A DNA stretch of 64,000 bases from Mactra quadrangularis (lineage: Eukaryota > Mollusca > Bivalvia > Venerida > Mactridae). Both the position numbers and the translations under genes were made by a program. Below are positions 21,738-33,058 of the stretch, in pieces; position 1 is the first letter of the stretch, and each line of letters starts with the position of its first letter. The notes under the pieces were generated by a model. The model did no database searches. It was not told where the DNA came from and was given only the letters and a program-made list of their open reading frames with translations. The DNA is taken from positions 9,386,560-9,450,559 of the forward strand of contig CM046293.1 in the NCBI GenBank assembly GCA_025267735.1, given 5' to 3'.

Positions 21738-21950
21738 TTAGATAACACCAAACAATTTATCTTCATCGTAATTTAGAATATAGCATAATGCCGACAGGTC
21801 TCCAGTGAACTTGTTATTTTTGTTGCAATCTATCTTGATACAATCTGAGAACAAGTTTCTTTCATCAAAATCTGTGCTATATCTCATTTTGATATACTGA
21901 ATTGTGTGTTTTGGTCGTATCATTATTATCAGTGGTGCTTTATCTTTAAT
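21738..21950 (-). other. Arm-encoded open frame, repeated four times in the window
   Basis: The inverted arms encode a similar about 70-residue frame (MRYSTD..ERNLFSDCIKID, KNNKFTGDLSALCYILNYDE) here, at 58,439-58,654 (-) and at 62,042-62,251 (+). The fourth copy, 24,480-24,675 (+), is interrupted by a TGA. I recognise no family. Persistence of three open copies could reflect constraint or simply recent arm homogenisation, so function is unproven. Confidence 0.35.
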
Positions 21951-21956
21951 CACTAT

Positions 21957-22446
21957 ATCTCGGACTATGGTAATAATGATAATGCCTGAGTAATCCAAAA
22001 GTGGCGTTTTCCTTTATCACTATCTCGGACTGGGGTATCAATGATGATGTCCGAGTAATTCGAAAGTAACGTTTTCTTTAATCACTCTTTTGGACTGTGA
22101 ATACAATAATAATGTCCATGTAATCCGAAAGTTGCGTTCTCTTAAATCTCTTTTCGGACTATGGTCACAATGATACTGTCCGTGTATTCCGAAAGTTGCT
22201 TTCTCTTAAATCTCTATTATGGACTATGGTTACAATGATAATGTCTGAGTAATCCAAAAGTTGCGAGCTCTTTTACCACTATCTCGGTCTATGGTAACAA
22301 TAATAATGTCTGAATATTTCGAAAGGAGCGTTCTCTTAAATCTCTATTTCGGACTATGGTCACAATGACAATATACAAAGTAATCCAAAAGTATTGTTAT
22401 CTTTAATCTCTATCTTCGACTGTGGTAACAATAATGGTGTCTGAAG
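21957..22446. repeat. Tandem array, about 8 units of about 65 bp, inside the palindrome
   Basis: Each unit has 'cggactatggtnacaatgat', 'aatgtcngagtaatccgaaa' and 'gttgcgttctcttaaatctc'. A ninth, isolated unit lies at 22,670-22,706. Copy 2 has six tandem units plus one isolated, split by an insertion at 58,783. The array is absent from the right arm. Confidence 0.85.
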
Positions 22447-22554
22447 TTATATTTTCGTACTATGTACCTATTCTTATGATTGTCGGATGAATATTGAGTG
22501 GCAATTTTTCTTTTAGAGGATTCATTAAAAATATTTTCAAGGACCACTAATGTC

Positions 22555-22635
22555 ATTATTCGGGCAACCGATATGTGGGTACATGTAATTGGTTGCCTGA
22601 CGTTAAAATAGTTGTCCCGGGCAACCGTTAATTTC
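22555..22635. repeat. Conserved hairpin 'cgggcaaccgat / attggttgcc'
   Basis: A stem of about ten base pairs around a variable loop, followed by a third 'gggcaacc' motif. Copy 2 (60,152-60,224) has the same stem, with pairing fully complementary at the end, and a shorter loop. Possible structural role in the element; no other evidence. Confidence 0.5.
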
Positions 22636-23180
22636 GCAGACTGTCCAAGTGATGAAAAAGTAGCGTTCTTGTTAATCACTGTCTCGGACTATGGTTACAA
22701 TGATTAGGTATAAATATATTTTATGAAAGCAACAGTGTTCATGTGAATCGTTTTATATTGTTCGACCCCGACCTGACCTTTATGCAAGAATATTCATTAC
22801 ATTTAATAAGAATGTAGTATTAATGTTCGATTACACCATGAGGATTATCCGTTGAAATTTAACACACAAACATACTTCTATAATTTTACTATCGCTTCCG
22901 AAGTGTAGAATAGGCGTGGTACTGATTTTCGTCGGGATATGTGTAGATACTTATTAAATGCAATGTTAAAGGTCAGATCGGGGTCAATATTTACGCACTT
23001 TACAAAATGGTATCTACGCTTTTTGTTCAGACAATCGACTTGTGACCTAAAATATTTACTTTGCAATTTTTCAAATTCCTTTTTGGTCTTATTTATAGAC
23101 AGAGGAAAAATTGTATTATAGCATATTGTATGTAAGTAACAAGAAAGGTTAAAGAAATTGTGAGATATTTTTGTCTCTGC

Positions 23181-23396
23181 ATGGAATCGCGTTATGTGAA
23201 AAGGTCTGCAGAAAACTTTTATTTAGATTATTCAAGAATATTATTTTATACTGTGCTTTATGATTGTCGTCATGATATGACGTTTGGTATTGATATGCCG
23301 TACAACCCAACAAGCGAACAAAAAAGCTTAATGACTGAAACATTTCGTATTTTTGTAGAAAAATACAGCACGTTTAAAAAAGTTTTTGAAGTCTAA
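23181..23396 (+). other. 71-codon frame inside the palindrome, not constrained
   Basis: Begins MESRYVKRSAENFYLDYSR. The counterpart at 60,706 has six amino-acid-changing and two silent differences before a frameshift near its end. This pattern does not support a selected protein. It forms part of the inner inverted arm. Confidence 0.4.
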
Positions 23397-23900
23397 AAAT
23401 GGTTACATGACAGTTTACTATAATGAACATGAATAATACATGAGATGAAAAGAAATCTATATGTATTTATGTAAATCTACGACTGTACAATATTTGTAGA
23501 CAAAAAGTATGACACGGGTTGTCTGGAACTAATAGGTTACGTTAATATTTAATTCTTACCGTAAACCATTTTGCCAATACTGTTACAATCTTTTAGTTGC
23601 TGTTTTGAAACTACATCACGTGCATTTACGTATTCTTGTATTTGTTTAACTTCTAATTAAAAGTGATTTGTATTACACCGGTTTTCATTTTTAGCTGTTT
23701 GTTAAGAATACATTTTCCGGACGCACATTTTTTCATTGGGTTTTTACAAGCGAAAAATATTTTTGATTTTAAAAAGTAAGGTACCGTAAGTTAAACTATG
23801 TATTATAAAAACCGTATTATCAAGCGTCTTACGACTGATTTTAGTCGTAAATCCTTCTATATTGTTTTATTAAATTATCGTCAGACTTTTGATAGTATGC

Positions 23901-23973
23901 ATTCTCGTACCCCGGGTTATCAAGATTATCGATCTAATATTGAGAATCCTACTAAACTCTGGGAACGAGAATT
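23901..23973. repeat. 73-bp hairpin, copy in the palindrome centre
   Basis: 'attctcgtacccc..ggttatcaagatt' is inverted at the other end ('..ctctgggaacgagaat'). The same unit occurs at 61,432-61,504 and, best preserved, at 31,743-31,815. This looks like a tiny mobile hairpin or MITE. Confidence 0.65.
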
Positions 23974-24870
23974 GATAATGTGCTGTCCTGTACGTTTTTA
24001 CACTCAAAATAAACTTTTAAAAATACCATATTTTTTCTAAAATAATTCGAAATGTTAGTCACAAACATAACCTTAAATAAACTTCGTGAGAATCCAAGTA
24101 AATTTCGTAGACTTTTTCACATAGCACTATTCTGTGCAGAGACAAATATCTCATAATTTCTGTTACTTTCGTGTTACTTCTATACAACATGCTACAATAC
24201 ATCTTTCCCTCTGCCTATAAATAAGACCAACAAGGACTCGTTTGTTTGAACACGAAGCATTGACACAGCTGTTTTCAAATGTTTTTCACATTGACACAGT
24301 TGTTTTCAAAAAATGATTTACACCAAACTGTATACGTCTAAATCACTCTTATTGAAAATAAAATTCTTTTCTCGTTGTGACGGGGTTGGAAAGTTCTGGA
24401 AAGAAATTTGTGTTACAAAAACAAACAATAGCAAACGTGATTTTGAATCTTTTACGTAAAAGATCTTGAACAAAGCAACACTGATAATAATGATACGACA
24501 AAAACACACCAGTCAGTATATCAAAATGAGATATAGCCCAGATTTAGATGAAAGAATCTTGTTCTCAGATTGTATCAAGATAGATTGGAACAAAAATAAC
24601 AAGTTCACTGGAGACCTGTCGGTATTATGATATATTCTAAATTACGATGAAGATATATTGTTTGGTGTTATCTAAGAGTAATGTTGAACCTATACAAGTT
24701 GTAACGTAACGACCTGTTCACTTCAATCATTTAAACCCCATGATGTAGAAAATGTGTCAGACTATGAATTTTTGTTTTGGTGCCATCGTTTATTTATTTT
24801 TATAACAAATATGATTTATATATTTTCTCGTTATTCATCAACCTAATACAAATTAAGTACTTTTAGGACT

Positions 24871-25997
24871 TGTGTTTTAACAATGATGTACATGTAGACA
24901 TTTTATTAAAACTGTATATATATTATATTATTTTATTAAAAATGTCTCGAACTACAACCTCGACAAACGATGTTTTTCTAATATTTATGTTGTTTAGTTT
25001 AAAGATGAAATATCTAGATTCTTCACCAAATTACCTCCAATGGATCTTTGTCAATAAGTTTGATTAAAATCTGTACAATAAAAGCTGAGAAATTGAGCGG
25101 ACTAATAAAAGTTACAGACCAAAAAGCTGACACCTATAAACCCCCAAACATAGTTTTGGAGGGGGTATAAAAATTCAGATATGATTGGTTATAAATTGCT
25201 TCACAGTACACAATAAAACTTCATTTTTTCAAATCATCTCGTGGCATAATACATGAATATATAAACTATATACATGTAAAAAATCATAATACAAATACAT
25301 GTACATGTATAAAGTTAATGAAAAGAGTAAAGAGAAAATGAGCGAGAGAGAAATACCTAAATTGTTCAATCAATGACATACAGTGCCATTCATAATTACC
25401 ATTAAACTTTTGAAAATTCGTGATTTTTTACAATACTTTAGAAATTAAAAACATATCTTTAAAAGTATTTATACATGTTCGAAAATTACAATTTATAAAG
25501 TATTCCAATTGCAACAATACATTTATATTAAAACTATAATAAAACATCTAACATACAATATTTGAATAAATGAAAAACAACTCTTTACCAAACTTGTATA
25601 AAGGTTATTTTGGATGGCACCGTATGTTGACACGTAACAGTTAGCATATGATAGAAGTACACATGTAGCTAGTTTAGATAACCTACCCCATACCACATTC
25701 GTTAATGGGTCATGCAAAGCGCAATAATGGCGGCGCCCACCAGGGCATCTTCAGGTTACACAATGTATTTTGTTTTCTTTTTATTCTGCATGAATACTTT
25801 ATGACGATGGCCAATTTGGTGGAAGTTTGGTACTATATAGGTCATTCGAAGTCGATTGTTTGTGTACTCAAATTCAGCGACCGATTAACCAAAAACTGCA
25901 ACGTAGTTACGATTATGACATTGAATACTTCGACTTAGTATTTCGGATACTTTACTTATTATAAATGTAACCGAACAAATAAAATAATGTTTCCACT
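24871..25997. other. Duplicated non-coding stretch with a conserved YY1-like motif
   Basis: Aligns with 62,441-63,497. 'aataatggcggcgcccacc' (25,725) is perfectly kept in copy 2 (63,210) within a 50-base conserved block and matches the YY1 core. A 77-codon frame starting here is frameshifted in copy 2, so I do not call a gene. AT-rich elsewhere, with repeated 'tacatgtacatgta'. Confidence 0.35.
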
Positions 25998-26136
25998 GTG
26001 TTTTTGGGATCATGGCTGTAGAAATAATTTCATGACCAAACTCTACGAAAGTGTGCTCTGCCTGGGAATGAACTTACGACCCTTTGATCAGTAGATTTGT
26101 GCGCTACCAACTGAGTTAGCCGTGTGGCTGTGGAAT
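25998..26136 (-). mobile_element. SINE family B head fragment, reverse, in both copies
   Basis: Minus strand has the tRNA head 'acggctaactcagttggtag', 'tctactgatcaaagggtcg' and 'aagttcattcccaggc', then 'gtagagtttggtcatgaaat' and 'tttctacagccatg', and stops before the rest of the body. The copy 2 equivalent is 63,500-63,630. Confidence 0.8.
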
Positions 26137-27796
26137 TAACTGTAGCTCATTTAATTAGATTTTTACATTTTATAAAACAGATGTAACTTTCGTCACAAGA
26201 CTCCCGATATATTTTCTCAATATTATAACATAGTTTTCTTCGTTTACTAGTACAAGGCAATTTACGATTGAAACTATAAAATTGATTTTCTTCACAAGTA
26301 ATTGGAATTCAATTAGGTTATTTATAACTAAATACCTCTCAACTCTGCCATACAGTACACCTTTTCACAAAAATTCTTACAAAATTCTTACAAAAAAGGT
26401 TATCGGTAGTCAATTTAATAAATTTTGCAGATCAAAGTCAGAAGGATTATAAACTTTGATATGATTTTCAAAAGGTAACCATTATTCTACATACTTCAAT
26501 AATATTTGGAATTGATTGGCCAAAAATGACTATATCATGAATATTTCTTGCTTTTGACTTACGATGGTCTTCATCGTAAGATGTTTTGTGAAAAGCCCCA
26601 CTGTATTTCACACAAAGATCATTTGACAACCAAACCATTCATAACAAAGTTACTTAATTAAAAAAAAAGAATAACAATATACTTTAAAATTACCAATGCC
26701 AAGTCAAAAACTGGTGATCTAGAAGATTTTTAGTGTTTAAATAACATAATTCCAATTCCCACTTCTGACTTGATTTAATTTTTCAAGCAAACAAAATTTT
26801 CCAACTTTCTAATAGATGTTAACATTTAATTATTCATAAATTGATCATTTAAACTGAAAGAAGATTTCACAAAACTCTTTTGGTATTCATCCAAAAACGC
26901 AGACGAAACAATAAGCGTATTTGCATTATATAACTTTATAATTCAAACCAAGCGAAACTTTATTCAGAAAGTTTTTTTTTCAAATAAGGTGATAAATCGT
27001 TTTGCTAAATGTTGTTGTTGTTAATTTCATTGAAACAAATCACAAGTTTAAAAACCATTACATTACTTAAAGTAAGATAAGAATATTGATGTATCCATTT
27101 CATATCTGATGTTCATTTTCAATATAAAAGCGCAGTTCACATAAACGGTGAAAGAAATGTTTTCTCTATGACGTCTTGCATCAGGCAATCGTTACTGTAG
27201 AAATTTACTTACATTAAACATTATATTTCATTTAAATGTCAAAAAGAACCAATCACAAACAATATCTTGACATTCTAAATTTCAGTAAATGATTTAAAAC
27301 ATTTAAAACAAAAAAATTACAAAATATCAAAAACTTATGCATTTTTTGTGCCAGTTTTTTTTTTGACTATTTAAGTATAGATAGACAATGTGTGCCTTGC
27401 CATGACATTTATTTCATTTTTAAGGACCCTAATAGAAGCAAGGTCATCCACATATCCTTTTTGTGATATCCTAAATAAATTAAAAATATGTCCCAGCACA
27501 ATGAATGTATTGCACTTACAGTATTTATATTTTATGTTTTACTGTTTGTTAAGTCATTTGTGTGCTATGTTTGTATTATTTTAATTTATTAAAAAACTCT
27601 TTTATATCTATTACATCTCTTATTATATGAACATATATCGAGAACATAGCTTTAAAAAGATTTCAAGCATTAGTCTGAACATAATAGACATGTGAAGGAC
27701 TATTTTTATAGAGTGCTGGAAAAGAGAGTAATTTAATTCTGAAAGTTTGTTTCAATTTCTGACTAAAATAGAGTAATGTTATGAAAACGTGAAAAT
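26137..27796. other. AT-rich stretch, no gene seen
   Basis: Up to 26,828 it is duplicated at the window end, but about 370 bases (26,290-26,680) are missing from copy 2 near 63,808. 'tttttatgacgtcttgcatc' near 27,165 includes a CRE-like palindrome tgacgtc. Nothing else was recognised. Confidence 0.35.
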
Positions 27797-28105
27797 CCGC
27801 ACGGCCAGCTAAGTCGATAGTGCACAGGTCTACTGATCGAAGTGTCGTGGGAAAATTTCCCGAGCGGGACATACTTTCTTGTAGTTTGGTTTTGAAAAAC
27901 GTTCTATGACCATTCTCCCTCCTATCACTGATTCTAAATCATTTAGTTCAGTTGACAGTCACTGACGGAAGCATGTGCCTAGTATCTGGTCAACAGCTAA
28001 ATCTTGGCATTAAGCCTTTTTAATAACGTTGAGTAGGTTGACTATCGTCGTTATAGAATTATACAATGGGTTACTATGACGTTAAATCAATAAAAAAGAA
28101 CAGAA
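27797..28105 (+). mobile_element. SINE family B, degraded full length
   Basis: Head 'ccgcacggccagctaagtcg' and 'gtctactgatcgaagtgtcg', B box decayed ('aaatttcccgagcgg'), body 'actttcttgtagtttggt', 'gacagtcactgacggaag', 'agctaaatcttgg', tail 'cgtcgttatagaattatac' and 'ctatgacgttaaatc', followed by an A-rich end. More diverged than the other B copies, hence older. Confidence 0.8.
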
Positions 28106-28787
28106 GAACGTAAATCCAAACAGTAATTGAAGCAATTAAGTAAGTGAGGCAAAGATAATCGACCAATACGTGCCCTTTACCAACTAAAGCAGGAACACAA
28201 ATTAACGATCAAATCACTTTTTACCGTGTTTCTCTCTTTGTATTATGTATTAAGTATCCTATATACAGGAAAAAAAACATTCATTTAGAAAAAAAAATCT
28301 TTCTCCAGCTTTGAAAATCGATCAAAGTGCTGGAAGCACCGAATCAATAATAATAATAATGATAATAATAATGATCAATTAGTTAAACCCATTACTATTA
28401 ATATAAAAAATAATACAATTACTCATCATTAAATTATAATTTATCACAGACGATGTTATAGTTTTAGTGTCACCTGAGGGCTTACCGCCACCGCCCATTT
28501 ATATTATATTCTTGTATTGCTTCTTATATATTTTTTTCATATTTTAAGTTGATTGGACCTACATCATTCACAGTTTATGACTCGACTTATGTTTTACATT
28601 TTTCATACTGCACCACCCTCTTACTATGTATTATGTGCAGGTGCGCGTCTGTGCGAGTAAAATTTGTTTATATTTATGTATGTGATTGAGAAATTTTCAC
28701 TTGACTATGTTATCAATGCCACCAAATTGATAGAAAGGTTTTAGTATAGATAGAAACTTTAAGTCTCAGTGTGAAAACTTAAAACAA
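28106..28787. other. AT-rich stretch with a TAA/TGA microsatellite
   Basis: A short TAA/TGA run lies at 28,347-28,374. No gene or named repeat was recognised in the remainder. Confidence 0.35.
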
Positions 28788-28880
28788 GATAATAAAGTGG
28801 TTACGAGCTAAAATTGAACAGCCAACTCAGCATTCGTTTAAATCCTATCCAAAATCCATTATCTTTGTATCCATGTAATA
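28788..28880 (+). mobile_element. SINE family C, degenerate
   Basis: 'aagtggttacga', 'gaacagccaactcagc' and 'ttaaatcctatccaaaa' follow the order of the family C head at 9,172. The remainder is unrecognisable. Confidence 0.5.
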
Positions 28881-28889
28881 CACTATCCA

Positions 28890-30387
28890 AGATATTTAAT
28901 TGAAAGTGTGTATGCTTATTCATAGGTACTACACAACTGTAAAAGGACATAAAAGTTGATTTTTTAGAGTTATGGTCCTTTATACTTTATTGATTATTGT
29001 TAATAATTATGTTTTCCAATTGAAGTATCTTTAGTACTATTGAAGATATTTGTATGGAAATTGGTATGCTCTTTCATTGGTACTACATCTACACAAGTGT
29101 AATTGGAAATTACTATTGATTATTTGTTTTGGAGTTATACCCCTTTCATGTTTTACAAATATGACTGTAACCATCGAATGGCTGATTTATTTCCTTTGGA
29201 AAAAAACAAGTCTTTTCTTAAAAGCAGTTTTGTTTAAAGATAAGTCATGAGATGGACAAAACAAACGAAAAGTCTAGCGCGCTGTCCTTGGATTGCTCTT
29301 GTTATGGAATAATACTAGTTTATCTATGAAACCTTTCTGTTTCAATTTTGATATCAAATAGCGTCAATAACAAACGATAAGTGACATTTCTCTCACAATG
29401 AAGATTGCTCACAGTCTGCAATCTATATTATTACGTTTTCATTGTCTTTTGGTGCTAGTAATTGTCTATTGCTGATAAAGGTTTCGTCTGCCTTTTTATT
29501 ACTTCTGATTTTTCTCTACGGAAATTACGTCTATCTGGTTTTCCTTGTACAAGCAATATTGTACTGTTGAATTGAAGATGTGTTCTCAAATAACCATACG
29601 ACTAATTTCATATACTTTGTCTGGCTATTAAGAGAATATACTGTTTAGAAAATGTATTGCACGATCATGTTCACCTGAATTACAAAATATGAAATGGTTT
29701 AAATGATTATATAATATCTCTTTCCCTAAAACATTAACATGGCGACTCATTTATAAATTGAGTAAAGTATTTCCGTTGTGGTTGTTGAGATAAAGTATTG
29801 AGTGACATAGGAAGGCGCCAATAGTTATGTTTATGGAAAAAGTCAGAGAAAGAACTGAATACATTGATAAAATGTAAAATTATTGACAAGCTTGTAGCAT
29901 AAAATATTTGACAAAAGTAATGGCGAAATAAAGATTTAAAGGTACTAGTTCACTGACTTGGTTAAGATTTTCTATATTTTAAAATTAATGTCTGCAATTG
30001 TGTCAAAAGATAATTCTTAATATTTTAAGACATACGACCAATAGATTTAAAAAATATATAAATAAAAGTCACAAAAATGCCAAAAGTGTCTATACGGTGA
30101 CATTATAATTACCAAAACACTACTTCTGCTTCCAAAAATGTTTCCATATAATTTAGATAGTTTCAGAAAAAAATTATTTAAGGTGAAATCTGTGAATGAG
30201 AAACTTTAATGCTACAAGACACACTAAATGGATCAAAGTGTATAAAATAATCATAGATATGTGTTTATCTAGAGGATTTAATACACTACCCTCCAAACAT
30301 TCCTTCACTTATTCATAATTTACATTGTACTTTATTTAGTTTCAACATGTTCTTAAAAACAGCTTTTTTTTAATCATTTAATATTGC
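28890..30387. other. AT-rich stretch, nothing identified
   Basis: Two similar segments (28,915-28,990 and 29,045-29,145, sharing 'tggtac/gtactacac' and 'tgtaa') suggest an old local duplication. 'acactaccctccaaacatt' at 30,286 resembles the outer end of repeat F (40,117). No gene was found. Confidence 0.3.
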
Positions 30388-30389
30388 GG

Positions 30390-30513
30390 ATCGGGCGTGG
30401 CCAGGCGGTTACGACGTTGGACTCGGTAAGTATTGGATAACCAGCTCTGCGTTGGTTTGAATCCTATCCAAACCTACCTTGTTGTTTCCTTGAGCGAGAA
30501 ACTTTATCCTAAC
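30390..30513 (+). mobile_element. SINE family C, split by the hAT-like element
   Basis: Reads 'tcgggcgtggccaggcggtt', 'acgacgttggactcgg', 'tttgaatcctatccaaa' and 'gcgagaaactttatcctaac'. It is interrupted at its 'atcctaac' (30,506-30,513), which is duplicated at 32,181-32,188 by the element insertion; any remainder would continue after 32,188. Confidence 0.75.
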
Positions 30514-30969
30514 CAGGGATGGGGCCAATTAATTGCTCTGAACAATTAATTGTCAATTAATTACTGTGTGAATAACAATGGTAATTGTAATTAATTATTT
30601 TATCAAAAATGGAAAACAATGGTAATTATAATTAAATACTTCGGAAATTTAGGCAATAATTAATTGATTTCAATTATTTTTCAATTACTTCATGATACAT
30701 TTGCATATGTTTCATTAAATGCGACTTAATTTCCAAACTGGCCCCCTCTTTTCTGTTTTTCACACCTTTCACACCTGATGAATGGGTTCTTTACTGCCAT
30801 AACAATAGTGTTTGTAACATGAAATCTATAGCTAATTGATTGATAACCCTGCATGGTGTTATAGTAAAAGATTAAATTGTCATACTGGTCACTGACAATT
30901 GAGCATTGTGGTGATCTTCTATTTAGTGTTTTTAAGGTAAGGACAATAATAATACATGTATTATGCACA

Positions 30970-31995
30970 AATTATTCCTTAACTTAAACGTATCTACACA
31001 AAAAAAGAATTTTCCTTGGATTCACATGGTAAAATTCATCATCAATAAATGTGGTTTTCCAGATATATGGAATACCTAGTCTGTGACTAACGACAAATGG
31101 TTAAAACTAGCTATATAACAAAAACTGAGGGATTTGTTTATAAATGAATGGTTTTCAAGTATTGAAAACTCTAATAGTTGTCAGTTTTACAAAGTTATTA
31201 AAACTTCTTTGGCTTTGAAAAATATCTGAACAAAATACCCAAAACTCTTCTACCTTACATAATCAAATTTAGAACACGCAACCATAAACTACCCATTGAG
31301 ACAGGCAGTTGGCATGGTTTGCCTTATAACTAACGTTTATGTAGTACTTGCAATATACTTGGTGATGAATGTCACTATCTTTTTGAGTGTAGTTTATTAG
31401 TAAACGATAGAAAACAACTTCTGGAACCATATTTCATAAGACGCCAAAATACGACAAATGAACTAAATTATTCAATAATTCATCAACCCAACAGCTTAAC
31501 AATGTGTATAAACTCCTCAAGATAAATGTGTCATCTTTATGATAAAAAACTGTTTTTTTGCATAACATTATTAGTTATAGCAGGTAATACTCATTAATTG
31601 TATAACATAATGTACCATTTTATATTTCATGTATTTTAATGTACCATTATATTACTATGACTCTCCGGTGCCCTTAAGAGGACACCAATACATATATGAG
31701 TATACATTACTTAAAAACATAGTCCCTGATTGCTACCCTAATATTCTCGTACCCAGAGGTTATCAAGATTCTCGATCCAGTATCGAGAGTTTTGATAGTC
31801 TCTGGGAATGAGAATGGTATCCTATTTGATTTCACTTATTTATACTTTATAATTACGTAACATTGTTGATTTATACATGTACTTTTATCCTTATCATGTG
31901 CCTCGTAAAAATATTCATTTCTATTTATGTACCTCATTTGTTCATGTCTATATGAAATGAGAGAATAAAAGAATTTGTATTGTATTGTATTGTAA
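30970..31995 (+). pseudogene. LINE 3' end inside the hAT-like element
   Basis: Two in-frame pieces separated by a TAA encode the C-terminal part of a LINE ORF2: 'LLPYIIKFRTRNHKLPIETG', then 'RLCSTCNILGDECHYLFEC' with a C-x2-C-x6-H-x4-C arrangement, followed by 'RKQLLEPYF'. Downstream is a 3' UTR with 'gagaataaaag' and a (ttgta)n tail at about 31,975-31,994. The 5' part is truncated, as is usual for target-primed integration. It is a different LINE from those at 4,650 and 57,000. Confidence 0.8.
31743..31815. repeat. 73-bp near-perfect hairpin
   Basis: Two 34-base arms ('attctcgtacccagaggtta' onward and its complement ending 'tctgggaatgagaat') around a 5-base loop. It lies in the 3' UTR of the LINE fragment. 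Homologous units are at 23,901-23,973 and 61,432-61,504. Confidence 0.8.
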
Positions 31996-32188
31996 CTGGA
32001 ATTTCAATTTTTGCCTAAATACGTCACTGAAATAATTAATTAATAATTAATTGTTTATGTAAATAATGGTAATTAATTATTGTCCTTACTCAGGGTAATT
32101 AACAATTAATTATAATTACTGAGGTTGAGAATAATGGTAATTATAATTAATTACTTTGCAAGTAATTGACCCCATCCCTGATCCTAAC

Positions 32189-32460
32189 TAATATAAATTA
32201 GTACGAGATTGCTTTTTGAAATAAGTACATTTTTCTTTTGGATATGAAATGACAAAATATTTCGAACTTGATATTGTTTCAGTGTGATACATTGTCAAAA
32301 TAACCATTTTTATGTATGAAAAGAAACACAAATTTTAACGCCATCTTATTATTCTGTTTTGACGTTGCTATGACGTGACGTCAACAATGGTGTTTTTTGT
32401 TAATAAAGCGGAGTGGAAAAAAAGTCAGTTCGGAGAATAGATCTCTCGATGTCAAAAGTG
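32189..32460. other. Flank between hAT-like element and minisatellite
   Basis: No feature recognised apart from the possible degraded remainder of the family C SINE at its start and 'gacgtgacgtca' near 32,373, a CRE-like motif. Confidence 0.3.
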
Positions 32461-32488
32461 AAGCAAGTCTAACGAAGTAGACTTGCTT
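32461..32488. repeat. Perfect hairpin next to the minisatellite
   Basis: 'aagcaagtcta' and 'tagacttgctt' form an 11-bp perfect stem with a 6-base loop, about 15 bases before the first minisatellite unit. It may be involved in array instability, or may be chance. Confidence 0.5.
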
Positions 32489-32502
32489 TCGATATAATAG
32501 GT

Positions 32503-33058
32503 GGCAGACCTTTGGTGTTGGCAGACCTTTGGTGGAGGCAGACCTTTGGTGTAGGCAGACCTTTTTGGTGTAGGCAGACCTTTGGTGTAGGCAGACCTTT
32601 GGTGTAGGCAGACCTTTTTGGTGTAAGCAGACCTTTGGTGTAGGCAGACCTTTGGTGGAGGCAGACCTTGGTGTAGGCAGACCTTTGGTGAAGCAGAACT
32701 TCTTTGGTGAAGAGGACCTTCTTTGGTAAAGAGGACTTTCTTTGGTGAAACAGACCTTCTTTGGTGAAGTGGACTTTCTTGGTGAAGAGGACTTTCTTTG
32801 GTGAAGAGGACCTTCTTTGGTGAAGCGGACCTTCTTTGGTGAAGTGGACTTTCTTTGGTGAAGAGGACCTTCTTTGGTGAAGCGGACCTTCTTTGGTGAA
32901 GTGGACTTTCTTAGTGAAGAGGACCTTCTTTGGTGAAGCGGACCTTCTTTGGTGAAGTGGACTTTCTTGGTGAAGAGGACCTTCTTTGGTGAAGAGGACA
33001 TTCTTTGGTGAAGCGGACATTCTTCGGTGAAGCGGACATTCTTTGGTGAAGCAGACCT
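32503..33058. repeat. Two-phase minisatellite, 17-bp and 19-bp units
   Basis: Positions 32,503-32,692 are built from 17-mers 'tttggtgtaggcagacc' with a few 19-mer versions; 32,693-33,058 from 19-mers 'ttctttggtgaagaggacc'. The 17-mer is the 19-mer less two bases. The minus strand of the 19-mer has no stop codon in any frame, so overlapping open frames of 206 and 183 codons arise, with a 19-residue period because three units make 57 bases. They start inside the array, lack any flanking coding signal, and are best read as by-products of the repeat. Confidence 0.9.

Larger units (their letters stand above)
21540..24870. mobile_element. Foldback-like large imperfect palindrome, copy 1
   Basis: The outer arm 21,540-21,970 is the inverted complement of 24,475-24,870. 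Inner segments also pair: 23,090-23,230 with 24,070-24,228, and the 'gactgaaacatttcg' region near 23,335 with 24,045-24,060. The unpaired centre is about 23,400-24,030. The left half additionally carries a tandem array (21,957-22,446) and a 'gggcaacc' hairpin region. Long inverted repeats with internal tandem repeats recall foldback elements, but no transposase was seen and a target duplication was not established. The whole structure is present in copy 2 at 58,240-62,440, so it predates the duplication. Confidence 0.65.
30514..32180. mobile_element. Non-autonomous hAT-like element with nested insertions
   Basis: Begins 'cagggatggggccaattaat' and ends, reversed, 'cagggatggggtcaattact'. It is flanked by a perfect 8-bp direct repeat 'atcctaac' (30,506-30,513 and 32,181-32,188). 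CAG-type termini and 8-bp target duplications are hallmarks of the hAT superfamily. Both ends are made of repeated 'aattaatt/ggtaatta' motifs that can fold back. The interior carries a LINE 3' end (about 30,970-31,995) with a hairpin insertion (31,743-31,815). No transposase was seen. Confidence 0.85.

Noticed and set aside
23181..23396. Frame MESRYVKRS.. as an element protein
   Set aside because: Replacement changes outnumber silent ones six to two against copy 2, and the copy 2 frame shifts near its end.
25705..25938. 77-codon frame beginning MGHAKRNNGG
   Set aside because: The copy 2 version is frameshifted by a short insertion near 63,325.
32381..33020. Open frames of 206 and 183 codons on the minus strand
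   Set aside because: They overlap in different frames and consist of minisatellite units with no stop in any minus-strand frame. There is no unique domain, signal or conserved flank.
32503..33058. CRISPR-like array
   Set aside because: The units are contiguous without unique spacers, and the context is eukaryotic; it is a minisatellite.
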